From Hyphomicrobium sp. (GTDB lineage Bacteria > Pseudomonadota > Alphaproteobacteria > Rhizobiales > Hyphomicrobiaceae): a stretch of 40,154 bases of DNA. A program made the translations under genes and the position numbers. Of this stretch, positions 1-8,514 are shown piece after piece. Position 1 is the first letter of the stretch. Every line of letters starts with the position of its first letter. Below the pieces are notes generated by a model, which was not told where the DNA came from, searched no databases, and saw only the letters and a list, made by a program, of their open reading frames with translations. The stretch lies in NCBI GenBank assembly GCA_016793445.1, contig JAEUME010000004.1, forward strand, positions 1-40,154, given 5' to 3'.

Positions 1-243
1 ACGAGAAAGGATTAAACGCGACACCATCACTAAACGACGATTGCAGCATCAATCGAAAGCCGCTTAAACTCGAAACCTGATGAGCCAAAGCCTACGCTAG
101 TTCACGCCGCAAACTGTCTCAAAGCATTCGACGACGGACACTGAACTTTGGATCACCCACCGCGAGTTCAAGAGCAAGGCCCAAAGCCATGCGATCAAGC
201 GAGACGCAAGCGCAGTCGGCATTGAGGGCGTCCGGGCTGAACG

Positions 244-1242
244 TCATGGCTCCGAACTTTCCTGTTTCAACACCTCACTCTTGGCGCGGGTGACGCTCGC
301 ATGCTCGGCTTGTACGAAGTCAATCGCCCCAGCGGGATCTTCCTCGTCCAAACAAGCTTCTTCGACCTGCAGGGTTGAGAAGTAGATACCGAAATTCGCT
401 CGCAGCAACTCGTGCGCCTCGTTGAGCACCCGCTGGCCATCACGGCCAAAAACATCAACACGGATATGGGCGGAGAAGACATTTCGACCCTGGGTGAGGC
501 TCCAGGCGTGGACATGATGCACGTCGCGGACGCCGGCGAGTTGCCGGATCATGACGACAGCTTTATCCAAGTCGAATCCTTCCGGGGTGCCTTCCAGAAG
601 GATCGCCAAAGCATCCTTGAGTATCCGCCAGGAGGCCCAGAACAACACGAGCCCGAAGATCATGCCGAGCAGCGCATCGATTGCGACGAAGCCGGTGAAC
701 CACACGCCTGTTGCCGAGATGATAATAATAATGCTTCCAACGAAGGTCTGCACGACGTGCCAGAAGGCACCACGCATGTTCAGGTTCTCTCGCTGGCGGC
801 CGTAGAGAAGGCGCAACGCGATCAATTCCGTCGCAATGCCGCCAGCTGCAGCGAGCAACATCGCTCCTGTCCGCAATGCGACCGGCTCCATGAGTCGCAT
901 GGCACCCATCCAAAGCACGTAGCCGGCCATCAAGAGCAGGAAAATACCATTAAAAAGCGCCCCAATGATTTCAGCGCGCGCCCAGCCGTACGTCTGCATC
1001 GGGCTGGCTTTGCGCTCGCTGAACCTTTGCGCGAAGAGCGCTATGAGAACGCCGCCGACCGCAGAAAAAGTATGGAAGGCATCCGAAAGGACGGCGACCG
1101 AGCCGCTCCAGTACGCCATGCCGAGTTCGATGAAAAAGTAAACTCCGGTGAGCCAGCCAGAGATGATGAGGGCACGTCGATCTGCTGACCCGGATACATG
1201 CCCAGCGTGGGACTGTGTTTGAATGCTTGGTGCAGCCTTCAT
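244..1242 (-). CDS. CDF-family cation transporter with atypical metal-site residues
   Basis: This is a 332-residue cation diffusion facilitator, expected to sit in the inner membrane and export divalent metal by proton antiport. Six hydrophobic segments are visible between about residues 24 and 205, followed by a C-terminal cytoplasmic domain (LLEGTPEGFDLDKA near 215, then VHHVHAWSLTQG near 241) typical of CzcD-like proteins. The start chosen is the ATG at 1242 (MKAAPSIQTQ), because the upstream in-frame residues look like untranslated leader; an in-frame ATG at 1293 is an alternative. The oddity is that both canonical HxxxD metal motifs have lost the aspartate: TM2 reads H57-TFS-A61 and TM5 reads H162-VVQ-T166. 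Asp54 and the TM6 Asp189 remain. It lies on the minus strand just downstream of csoR. Family assignment is firm; the substrate is uncertain. Confidence 0.88.
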   Translation of the reverse strand: MKAAPSIQTQSHAGHVSGSADRRALIISGWLTGVYFFIELGMAYWSGSVAVLSDAFHTFSAVGGVLIALFAQRFSERKASPMQTYGWARAEIIGALFNGIFLLLMAGYVLWMGAMRLMEPVALRTGAMLLAAAGGIATELIALRLLYGRQRENLNMRGAFWHVVQTFVGSIIIIISATGVWFTGFVAIDALLGMIFGLVLFWASWRILKDALAILLEGTPEGFDLDKAVVMIRQLAGVRDVHHVHAWSLTQGRNVFSAHIRVDVFGRDGQRVLNEAHELLRANFGIYFSTLQVEEACLDEEDPAGAIDFVQAEHASVTRAKSEVLKQESSEP

Positions 1243-1370
1243 ACCTATGCTCGATGTGGCGTGATGCCTGCCTAGATTCTCTCCCCTCCACATCGCTGAC
1301 AGGAGTGTGGCGGTCCTGCGAAACGATGGCCGGTGGCCGACGGTTGGCGGCAGCAAGTCTCGATCTTAGT

Positions 1371-1646
1371 TCACCGATTGGAACGCTCGATCACGTTCAT
1401 CAGTTCTGCTACCTTCTTTCGTTGTTCATCAGGATCGCCGCTGGCAATCGCGTGTTGCACGCAATGGCTGACATGATCTTTCAACACAGCTTCCTCGACG
1501 CGCCGCAGCGCTGCTCGCACAGCCGCGATCTGAGTGATTACGTCGATACAATATCGCCTTTCCTCGACCATCCGCGAGATCCCGCGCACTTGGCCTTCGA
1601 TTTTGTTCAATCTTTTGAGGCAGGCATCTGCTGTATCTTGTTTCAT
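1371..1646 (-). CDS. csoR: CsoR/RcnR/FrmR-family metal-sensing repressor (copper type)
   Basis: This small all-helical protein (91 aa) belongs to the DUF156 family of tetrameric repressors that release DNA when they bind metal. The start is placed at the ATG at 1646 (MKQDTADACLKRLNKIEGQ), which gives the usual family length; an upstream in-frame extension is possible but would run through an operator-like sequence. The Cu(I) ligand set of CsoR is present as Cys33 (RYCIDVITQ), His58 and Cys62 (DHVSHCV), with the same 25- and 4-residue spacings as characterised CsoR. It is divergent from copA across 74 bp that contain two G/C-tract palindromes, so the simple model is copper-relieved repression of copA and itself. 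RcnR/FrmR specificity is less likely because the C-H-C pattern matches CsoR. Confidence 0.9.
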   Translation of the reverse strand: MKQDTADACLKRLNKIEGQVRGISRMVEERRYCIDVITQIAAVRAALRRVEEAVLKDHVSHCVQHAIASGDPDEQRKKVAELMNVIERSNR

Positions 1647-1656
1647 GCTTGACGTG

Positions 1657-1673
1657 ATACCCCAACCGGGTAT
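1657..1673. promoter_or_regulatory. CsoR-like operator 1
   Basis: The sequence ATACCCCAACCGGGTAT is an inverted repeat (ATACCC / GGGTAT) in the csoR-copA intergenic gap, 10 bp upstream of the csoR start. CsoR-family repressors bind pseudo-palindromes with A/T-flanked C and G tracts. Binding is inferred from form and position. Confidence 0.6.
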
Positions 1674-1688
1674 TGGTGTCAAAGAAAA

Positions 1689-1705
1689 ATACCCCCTGGG
1701 GGTAG
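1689..1705. promoter_or_regulatory. CsoR-like operator 2
   Basis: ATACCCCCTGGGGGTAG contains a nearly perfect palindrome (TACCCCC-T-GGGGGTA) directly upstream of copA. It ends 15 bp before the copA ATG and abuts the copA ribosome-binding site (GGAGGAGG within 1708-1715), so occupancy should block expression. It shares its core with operator 1, 32 bp away, about three helical turns. Confidence 0.7.
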
Positions 1706-1720
1706 CAGGAGGAGGCAGTC

Positions 1721-4132
1721 ATGAACAATCCCGTCGACGGACCGGCTTCGAAAGGTAACTGCTGCGGTGGTCACGGCGCTCACGATCACCATGCCCATCA
1801 ACAACACCAGCACGCACACGGCCAGCCAGAAACGGCGCCCGGTCAGGTTCGCGATCCGGTGTGCGGCATGAAAGTGGACTCGCACACGGCGAAGCACCGG
1901 GCCGAACACGACGGGCAGCCTTACTATTTCTGCTCGGCCAAATGCCGCGAGAGGTTCGTAGCCGACCCTGCAAAATACCTGACGCCGCAGGCGGCCAAGC
2001 CTGCCGAGAGCGTGCCCGAAGGCACGATCTATACCTGCCCGATGCATCCCGAGATCCGGCAGGTCGGGCCAGGTTCATGCCCGATTTGCGGCATGGCACT
2101 CGAACCGGAAGTGGTCACCGGAGAGCACGTTCACAACGTCGAACTCGCCGACATGACGCGCCGGTTCTGGATCGGTCTGGTTCTCTCGCTTCCTGTGCTC
2201 GCGCTGGAGATGGGCGGCCATATGACCGGCCTGCATCAGACGCTGGGAGCGCAAACGTCGAATTGGATCCAGCTCGTGCTGGCGACTCCCGTCGTATTGT
2301 GGGCGGGTTGGCCGTTCTTCGAGCGCGCGTGGCTCTCGGTGCAGACGCGCAATCTCAACATGTTCACGCTCATTGCGATGGGAACCGGCGTTGCGTGGAT
2401 TTACAGCATCGTTGGCACGGCGGCGCCCGATCTGTTTCCGCCAGCCATGCGAACCATTGACGGCGCGGTGCCCGTCTACTTCGAAGCCGCGGCGGTGATC
2501 ACCGTCTTGGTTCTCTTGGGACAGGTGCTGGAATTGAGGGCGCGCGAACAGACGAGCGGCGCGATCAAGGCTCTTCTCGATCTCTCGCCGAAGTTGGCGC
2601 GCCGCATCAAGGCCGACGGCAGCGACGAAGACGTAAGCCTCGATCAGGTCAACGCCGGCGACCAATTACGCGTGCGGCCGGGCGAGCGTGTTCCGGTTGA
2701 CGGGTCCATCATTGATGGCCGCAGTGCGATCGACGAGTCGATGGTAACGGGCGAGTCGATGCCGGTCACGAAGACGACGGGTGAAAAAGTGATCGGCGGC
2801 ACCATGAACAAATCCGGTGCCTTCGTCATGCGCGCCGAACGGGTCGGCAAGGAAACGGTGCTGGCGCAGATCGTGCAGATGGTCGCGCAAGCGCAGCGCA
2901 GCCGTGCACCAATCCAACGGCTCGCCGATCAGGTGTCCGGTTGGTTTGTGCCCGCCGTGATTATCATTGCGGTTCTTGCCTTCCTCGCGTGGAGCGTTTG
3001 GGGACCCGAACCCCGGTTCACCTATGGCCTCATCGCGGCCGTCTCCGTTCTCATCATCGCGTGTCCGTGCGCACTCGGTCTGGCGACGCCCATGTCGATC
3101 ATGGTCGGTGTCGGGCGCGGGGCGCAGTCCGGCGTGCTGATCAAGAACGCGGAAGCGCTGGAACATATGGAAAAGGTCGACACGCTGGTGGTCGACAAGA
3201 CCGGCACGCTGACGGAGGGCAAGCCAAGCGTCGTGGCTATCCGCACCTCCAGCGCCATCGACGAAACGACTTTGCTGCAGTTGGCGGCGAGCCTCGAACG
3301 CAGCAGCGAGCATCCTTTGGCTGCCGCCATCGTTCAGTCGGCGAAAGACAAGGGTCTTCCGTTCAAGGACGTGCAGGGCTTCGACTCGCCAGTAGGCAAG
3401 GGCGTGCTGGGTGTGGTGGACGGCCGCAAGCTCATCATCGGCAATGTTCGCATCATGCAGGATGCCGGCATCGACACGAGCGCGATGGATGCCGCGGCCG
3501 ATGAACTGCGCCGCGACGGCGCGACCGCGATCTACGTCGCGATTGACGGCATGGCGGCGGGGATCCTTGCGATTGCTGATCCCGTAAAGGCAACGACACC
3601 GGAGGCGATCCGCGCCTTGCAGGCCGACGGCATCCGCGTCGTCATGCTGACGGGCGACAACCTGACCACAGCGAAGGCGGTAGCGCAAAGGCTCGGCATC
3701 AGCGACGTCGAGGCTGAGGTTCTCCCCGAAGACAAGGGCAAGGTCGTGGAGAAGCTGCGCAAGCAGGGCCGCGTCGTGGCGATGGCTGGAGACGGCGTGA
3801 ATGATGCGCCGGCCCTGGCGGCGGCCGATGTCGGCATCGCCATGGGGACCGGCACGGATGTTGCCATGGAAAGTGCCGGCGTGACGCTCCTCAAGGGCGA
3901 CCTCAATGGCATCGTCCGGGCGCGGCATTTGTCGGCAGCGACCATGGCCAATATTCGACAGAACCTGTTCTTCGCCTTCATCTATAATGCGGCGGGCGTG
4001 CCCGTCGCTGCCGGGCTGCTCTATCCGTTCTTCGGCATTCTCTTGTCGCCGATCATTGCGGCTGCGGCGATGGCGCTGTCTTCCGTATCGGTGGTCGGCA
4101 ATGCGCTGAGGCTCAACCGCGTAGGGCTGTGA
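1721..4132 (+). CDS. copA: Copper-translocating P1B-1-type ATPase with YHS and heavy-metal-binding N-domains
   Basis: This 803-residue inner-membrane ATPase exports Cu(I) (or Ag(I)) from the cytoplasm. In order, it has a His/Cys-rich tail (CC at 14-15, many His at 18-33), a YHS domain (about 43-88, with DPVCGM and YYFCSAKC), a second metal-binding module (CPMHPEI at 106 to [12 protein letters not shown] at 118-129), eight expected membrane segments, the transport motif CPC at 448-450, the phosphorylated Asp492 in DKTGT, the SEHPLAAA motif and the hinge [12 protein letters not shown]7 and TM8 carry YN and MALSS, the signature of the P1B-1 copper class. It has no classical CxxC HMA domain; the YHS module replaces it. 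A strong GGAGG lies before the ATG. The next gene starts 1 nt after the stop, so translation is probably coupled. The CsoR boxes upstream suggest copper induction. Confidence 0.95.
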   Translation: MNNPVDGPASKGNCCGGHGAHDHHAHQQHQHAHGQPETAPGQVRDPVCGMKVDSHTAKHRAEHDGQPYYFCSAKCRERFVADPAKYLTPQAAKPAESVPEGTIYTCPMHPEIRQVGPGSCPICGMALEPEVVTGEHVHNVELADMTRRFWIGLVLSLPVLALEMGGHMTGLHQTLGAQTSNWIQLVLATPVVLWAGWPFFERAWLSVQTRNLNMFTLIAMGTGVAWIYSIVGTAAPDLFPPAMRTIDGAVPVYFEAAAVITVLVLLGQVLELRAREQTSGAIKALLDLSPKLARRIKADGSDEDVSLDQVNAGDQLRVRPGERVPVDGSIIDGRSAIDESMVTGESMPVTKTTGEKVIGGTMNKSGAFVMRAERVGKETVLAQIVQMVAQAQRSRAPIQRLADQVSGWFVPAVIIIAVLAFLAWSVWGPEPRFTYGLIAAVSVLIIACPCALGLATPMSIMVGVGRGAQSGVLIKNAEALEHMEKVDTLVVDKTGTLTEGKPSVVAIRTSSAIDETTLLQLAASLERSSEHPLAAAIVQSAKDKGLPFKDVQGFDSPVGKGVLGVVDGRKLIIGNVRIMQDAGIDTSAMDAAADELRRDGATAIYVAIDGMAAGILAIADPVKATTPEAIRALQADGIRVVMLTGDNLTTAKAVAQRLGISDVEAEVLPEDKGKVVEKLRKQGRVVAMAGDGVNDAPALAAADVGIAMGTGTDVAMESAGVTLLKGDLNGIVRARHLSAATMANIRQNLFFAFIYNAAGVPVAAGLLYPFFGILLSPIIAAAAMALSSVSVVGNALRLNRVGL

Positions 4133-4133
4133 C

Positions 4134-4841
4134 ATGGCAGACGCTGTGTTCCGAGCAGAAAGCTTGTCCAAGACATACCAGACAGGGGATGTCTTGGTTC
4201 ATGCTCTGCGTTCGGTAGACCTCGAAGTTTTCCCTGGCGAAGTGGTCGTTCTCCTCGGGCCATCAGGCAGCGGGAAATCGACCCTGCTCAACATCATGGG
4301 AGGGTTGGACCGCCCGACGAGTGGAAGGCTTTTTTTCAAAGACCGCGAGCTCTCCGCGTTACCTGACGCCGAATTGACGGAGTACCGGCGCAACAACGTC
4401 GGCTTTGTCTTTCAATTCTACAATCTCGTCCCGAGCCTCACCGCATACGAGAACGTGGCGCTCGTCACCGAGATTGCGGCGGAGCCCATGGCGCCCGAGG
4501 CGGCGCTCGCCCTTGTCGGGCTGCAAAACAGAATGGACCATTTTCCAGCTCAGATGTCGGGCGGTGAACAGCAGCGGGTGGCTATTGCCCGCGCCATCGC
4601 CAAGGCTCCTTCGGTGCTACTCTGCGACGAGCCGACGGGTGCTCTCGATTCGCACACCGGGGCGCGGGTGATCGCCGCATTGATGAGCGTCAACTCCAAG
4701 CTCGGCACGACCACGCTGATCATCACCCACAACGCGGTGATCCAAGAGGTCGCGCACCGGGTCATCCATTTCGCGGACGGCAAGATCAGCCGCATTGCCG
4801 AGAACGCGCACCGCAAATCAGCTGCCGGTCTTGTGTGGTAG
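4134..4841 (+). CDS. ABC transporter ATP-binding protein, LolD/MacB type
   Basis: This 235-residue cytoplasmic ATPase has a complete set of ABC motifs: Walker [10 protein letters not shown] (42-50), Q-loop Gln94, signature MSGGEQQR (141-148), Walker [13 protein letters not shown] (161-172) and the switch His199. The wording of the motifs and the length match the MacB/LolD/FtsE branch, which works with FtsX-fold permeases on envelope substrates rather than with classical importers. The gene starts 1 nt after copA stops and ends 3 nt before the permease gene, so the ATPase, permease and adaptor form one transcriptional unit with copA. The exported substrate cannot be told from sequence; the context hints at copper or envelope stress. 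Confidence 0.93.
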   Translation: MADAVFRAESLSKTYQTGDVLVHALRSVDLEVFPGEVVVLLGPSGSGKSTLLNIMGGLDRPTSGRLFFKDRELSALPDAELTEYRRNNVGFVFQFYNLVPSLTAYENVALVTEIAAEPMAPEAALALVGLQNRMDHFPAQMSGGEQQRVAIARAIAKAPSVLLCDEPTGALDSHTGARVIAALMSVNSKLGTTTLIITHNAVIQEVAHRVIHFADGKISRIAENAHRKSAAGLVW

Positions 4842-4844
4842 GAG

Positions 4845-7208
4845 ATGGGCAAGCTCGACACCAAGCTGCTAAGAGATCTCCAGCGTATGTGGGCCCAGTC
4901 GCTGGCCATCGCTCTGGTGATTGCCGGCGGTGTCGCCACGCTGATCATGGCCGTCGGCTCCGCGCGATCGCTGCTCGAAACGCGTAATGCGTACTACGAG
5001 CGGTACGACTTTGCCGACATATTTGCCGAGGTCAGGCGCGCCCCGAGATCCGTTCTCGACGAAATCCGTCGCATCGACGGCGTCGCGGTCGCCGACGCCC
5101 GGATCAGCAAACTCGCAGTCCTCGACATCCCCGGTCTGCGCGAACCGGCGACTGGACGGTTCGTCTCCCTGCCCGACAGGGGAGAACCCTTGCTCAACAA
5201 GCTTTACATGAAAGCTGGGCGCATGCCCGAGCCGAACCGAGTGGATGAGGTTGTCGTGAGTGAGAGCTTCGCCACGGCACACCGCTTTGAGCCGGGTTCG
5301 CAATTCGCGGCCATCCTCAACGGACGCAAGCGAACGCTCACCGTCGTCGGAATTGCCCTCTCACCGGAATTCATCTACGCGGTCGGGCCAGGCGATGTGA
5401 TGCCGGACGATCGGAGGTTCGGCGTCGTCTGGATGCCGGAGCGCTCGCTTGCCGCTATCTATGATTTAGAGGGGGCATTCTCGTCGCTCTATGTCAAGCT
5501 GTCGGCGGTTGCCGACGAGCGGGATGTCATGTCTCAGATCGATGGCAAGCTCGCCCGCTATGGCGGGACGGCCGCGTTCGGCCGTAAGGATCAGACGTCA
5601 CATGCGTGGCTGGATCACGAGCTGGATATGCTGCGCAATATGAGCCGGACGCTGCCGCCGATCTTCCTTCTGGTTTCAGCGTTCCTCGTCAATCTCACTT
5701 TAACTCGCCTCGTCGCGTTGGAGCGCGAGCAGATCGGCCTGCTCAAGGCGTTGGGGTTCAGCAATGGGGCCGTTGCGGCTCATTATGCGAAGTTCGTCGC
5801 CGTCATCGTACTGGCCGGAATTGTCATCGGAAGCGTGGCGGGCACGTTGCTTGGCGTATTCATCACGCGGATGTTCGGCGATTTCTTCCGCTTTCCCTTC
5901 CTCATGTTCGAGAAGACACCGGATCTTTATGTGATCGCCGGCGTACTCAGTCTCATCGCGGCGCTGCTTGGCGCCATGCGCGCGCTGCGCGAAGTGGTGA
6001 CGCTGCCTCCCGCAATCGCTATGAAGCCACCTGCTCCGCCTATGTTTCATCATGTCGTCCCGCTGCTCGGCCGCGTAGATCGCTGGCTATCGCAGCGGGT
6101 CATGATGATGGCACGCAACCTCGCGCATCATCCTCTGCGCGCACTCTTCACGCTCCTAGGCCTGTCGCTATCGACAGCCATTCTCATCGTGTCCCTGTTC
6201 ACGCGAGGGACCATGGAGGAATTAATCGATGTGACGTATTTCATGGCCGACCGACAGGATGCGACGCTGAGTTTCCCGGAGCGCAAGAGTGTCACTGCCC
6301 TATATGACGTCGGGCGGCTGCCGGGCGTCGTTGCAGCCGAACCGTACCGGGAGGTTCCGGTGCGGATCAGGAAGGGCAATGTGGAGCGGCGCATTCTCTT
6401 GAGTGGCAGGCCGCGCGATGCCCATTTGCGTCAGATCATCGATGTGGATCTTCGACGCGTCGAACTGCCTGAAGGGGGCCTCGCCGTTTCGGCGTTGCTG
6501 GCGGAAATCCTGGACGTGAAGGTCGGCGAGTCCGTCGAGATCGATCTCCTCGAAGGCCAGAATCGCACCTTGAGTGTTCCGGTTGCGGCGCTCGTCGAGG
6601 ATTATTTCGGCATCCGGGGCATGATGGATAATGCCTCCCTCTCTCGCCTCATGCGGGAGGCACCAAGCATCAACAGCGTCAACATAAGCGTGGATGAGAA
6701 AGATCTCGACGACCTCTATGCGCGGGTCAAGGAACTTCCGTCTGTAAGTGGAATGGCCCTACAGCGTGCTTCACTTGAAAACTTTCGTACCAACGTCGCC
6801 TTGCTCATCACCACAATGGCAGGCATTTATACTCTGCTCGCCGCGATCATCGCCTTTGGTGTCGTCTATAACAACGCCCGCATTTCTCTGTCCGAGCGGG
6901 CACGGGAACTGGCAAGTCTGCGCGTACTCGGGTTCACCTCCGGTGAGGTGTTGCGCATTCTACTACTTGAACTCGGTCTGCTGGCTGTTCTTGCGCAGCC
7001 GCCGGGTTGGGCTATGGGCTACGGGCTCGCATGGATTATGCGAACCGAACTCGCGGGTGAGATAATGCGGGTTCGGCTTGTCGTCGATCCTTCAACGTAT
7101 GCCCTGGCGTCGGGCATCGTTCTCCTCTCCGCGTTGCTGTCTGCTCTGGTCGTTGGGCGAAGGGTCTACAAGCTCGATCTCGTCGCTGTCTTAAAGTCGA
7201 GGGATTAG
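4845..7208 (+). CDS. FtsX-domain ABC exporter permease (double-module, 787 aa)
   Basis: The protein has an N-terminal membrane segment (about 18-38), a large periplasmic domain, three membrane segments (about 268-288, 317-340, 359-380), a second N-segment (about 431-452), another periplasmic domain, and three C-terminal segments (about 651-675, 702-730, 749-770). This is two MacB_PCD plus FtsX modules fused in one chain, so one polypeptide could replace a LolC/LolE-type pair. The loop after TM2 (LVALEREQIGLLKALGFS) and its second copy (ARELASLRVLGFTSGEV) are the coupling helices that touch the ATPase. A GGAG sequence sits immediately before the ATG, and the HlyD gene starts 1 nt after the stop. 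It is an inner-membrane component of a probable mechanotransmission-type exporter. Confidence 0.92.
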   Translation: MGKLDTKLLRDLQRMWAQSLAIALVIAGGVATLIMAVGSARSLLETRNAYYERYDFADIFAEVRRAPRSVLDEIRRIDGVAVADARISKLAVLDIPGLREPATGRFVSLPDRGEPLLNKLYMKAGRMPEPNRVDEVVVSESFATAHRFEPGSQFAAILNGRKRTLTVVGIALSPEFIYAVGPGDVMPDDRRFGVVWMPERSLAAIYDLEGAFSSLYVKLSAVADERDVMSQIDGKLARYGGTAAFGRKDQTSHAWLDHELDMLRNMSRTLPPIFLLVSAFLVNLTLTRLVALEREQIGLLKALGFSNGAVAAHYAKFVAVIVLAGIVIGSVAGTLLGVFITRMFGDFFRFPFLMFEKTPDLYVIAGVLSLIAALLGAMRALREVVTLPPAIAMKPPAPPMFHHVVPLLGRVDRWLSQRVMMMARNLAHHPLRALFTLLGLSLSTAILIVSLFTRGTMEELIDVTYFMADRQDATLSFPERKSVTALYDVGRLPGVVAAEPYREVPVRIRKGNVERRILLSGRPRDAHLRQIIDVDLRRVELPEGGLAVSALLAEILDVKVGESVEIDLLEGQNRTLSVPVAALVEDYFGIRGMMDNASLSRLMREAPSINSVNISVDEKDLDDLYARVKELPSVSGMALQRASLENFRTNVALLITTMAGIYTLLAAIIAFGVVYNNARISLSERARELASLRVLGFTSGEVLRILLLELGLLAVLAQPPGWAMGYGLAWIMRTELAGEIMRVRLVVDPSTYALASGIVLLSALLSALVVGRRVYKLDLVAVLKSRD

Positions 7209-7209
7209 A

Positions 7210-8454
7210 ATGCACGGGTCGCCGATCAAGACGATAGCAACAGCCGTCGCTATCCTAGCGGTGCTGGCGGCGATGTATTGGGCTTTGAGTCCGCAGCCGA
7301 TCCGGGTGGATCTTGTCACGGCGTCACGAGGCCAGATGGAAGTGACGATTGAGGAAGAAGCAAAGACGCGGGTGCGTCATGTCTATACGGTCTATGCGCC
7401 GATTGCGGGCCGGGTGCTACGCATATCCGAACCTTCCGGCGGGCGTGCGCATACTCTTCACGTGGGGGACACTGTGATGGTCAACGAAACCGTCGTTGCC
7501 GTCATGCAGCCTCTGTCGCCCAGCTTTCTTGATGTGCGAACCCAGGAAGAGCTGCAGGCGGCAGCGACTGGCGCCGATGCTGCTGTCACGCTGGCCGAAG
7601 CGGAGGTGGCGCGCATTCAGGCTGCGCTGAACTTTGCTCGCTCCGAAATGCAGCGCGCACAATCCTTGACCGCTGGCGAAACCATTTCGGTCAAAGCTTT
7701 GGATAAGGCGAAGCTTGATGTCGCGACGAATGAAGCGGCGTTGGCCAGCATGAAGGCGCAACTGCAGATGCGACGGAGTGAGCGCGATCTCGCCCGGGAG
7801 CGTCTTCTCAGCCCCGCGGGTCTGCCGGACGATGCCGCACGTGCGGGGTGCTGCGTGGAGATCAAGGCGCCGGTCACGGGAAAAGTTCTGCGCATTCTTC
7901 AGGAAAGCGAGGGGCCAGTGGCGGCTGGAACAGCCCTGTTGGAAATCGGGGATCCGTTTGACATCGAGATTGCGGCCGACTTCCTATCCACAGACGCGAT
8001 CAAACTGAAGCCGGGCGCGGCAGTACGCATCACGGGCTGGGGCGGTGGAATGGTGGCTGGCAAGGTCACACGAATCGACCCGGCCGGCTTCCTCAAAATT
8101 TCGGCATTGGGGCTCGAGGAACAAAGGGTTCGCGTCATTATCGATTTCACGGATCCACCGGAGAAGTGGGCACGGCTTGGGCACGAATACCGCGTGGTTG
8201 TGAACGCCGTGGCCTGGAGCGGCACCGACGTGCTGAAAATCCCAGTGACCGCTCTCTTTCGTAAGGGTGATGACTGGGCGGTCTTCCGCAAGGTCGGCAA
8301 CGTGGCGCGCGCGACGATCGTGTTGATCGGTCAGCGCAACGGACGAGAAGCTCAAGTGTCGTCGGGGCTCGACGAGGGTCAGATGGTCGTCGTGCATCCG
8401 AGCGACAGGATTAGCGACGGCGTCAAAATCGCGGCGCGCAAAACATCTAGCTGA
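7210..8454 (+). CDS. HlyD/MacA-type periplasmic adaptor subunit
   Basis: This 414-residue membrane-fusion protein has an uncleaved N-terminal anchor (about 10-27), a split biotinyl-lipoyl domain (first half VYAPIAGRVLRI near 60-70; second half EIKAPVTGKVLRI near 218-230), an alpha-helical hairpin between them (about 105-200, rich in Ala, Glu and Arg) and beta-barrel and membrane-proximal domains to the C-terminus. It should link the inner-membrane ABC permease to a TolC-like outer-membrane channel. No TolC gene lies next to it; the czcC gene at the other end of the window is probably dedicated to the RND pump. A Cys-Cys pair (RAGCCVEIKAP) in the second lipoyl half is unusual. Last gene of the compact copA run before a 60-bp gap. 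Confidence 0.9.
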   Translation: MHGSPIKTIATAVAILAVLAAMYWALSPQPIRVDLVTASRGQMEVTIEEEAKTRVRHVYTVYAPIAGRVLRISEPSGGRAHTLHVGDTVMVNETVVAVMQPLSPSFLDVRTQEELQAAATGADAAVTLAEAEVARIQAALNFARSEMQRAQSLTAGETISVKALDKAKLDVATNEAALASMKAQLQMRRSERDLARERLLSPAGLPDDAARAGCCVEIKAPVTGKVLRILQESEGPVAAGTALLEIGDPFDIEIAADFLSTDAIKLKPGAAVRITGWGGGMVAGKVTRIDPAGFLKISALGLEEQRVRVIIDFTDPPEKWARLGHEYRVVVNAVAWSGTDVLKIPVTALFRKGDDWAVFRKVGNVARATIVLIGQRNGREAQVSSGLDEGQMVVVHPSDRISDGVKIAARKTSS

Positions 8455-8468
8455 GGCTTCGTTGTAGA

Positions 8469-8482
8469 TTGATTTAGATCAG
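8469..8482. promoter_or_regulatory. Possible FNR/FixK-type box (one mismatch)
   Basis: TTGATTTAGATCAG matches the FNR/FixK consensus TTGAT-N4-ATCAA except for the last base. It lies in the 60-bp gap before the DUF3141 gene, centred 39 bp before its ATG. A class II activator site at -41.5 would put the transcript start at or just past that ATG, so the placement is poor. About one single-mismatch site is expected by chance in 40 kb, so this is weak. Confidence 0.3.
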
Positions 8483-8514
8483 AGACGGCGACCTCCAAGT
8501 CGGGAGAATTGCCT

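Noticed and set aside
412..1188. 258-codon open frame on the plus strand
   Set aside because: It is the antisense shadow of the CDF gene; its composition is Asp/Glu/His/Arg-rich without family pattern and no ribosome-binding site is seen.
2666..4171. 501-codon open frame on the minus strand opposite copA
   Set aside because: It mirrors the copA coding frame in GC-rich DNA and shows no recognisable domain; the plus-strand ATPase motifs are unambiguous.
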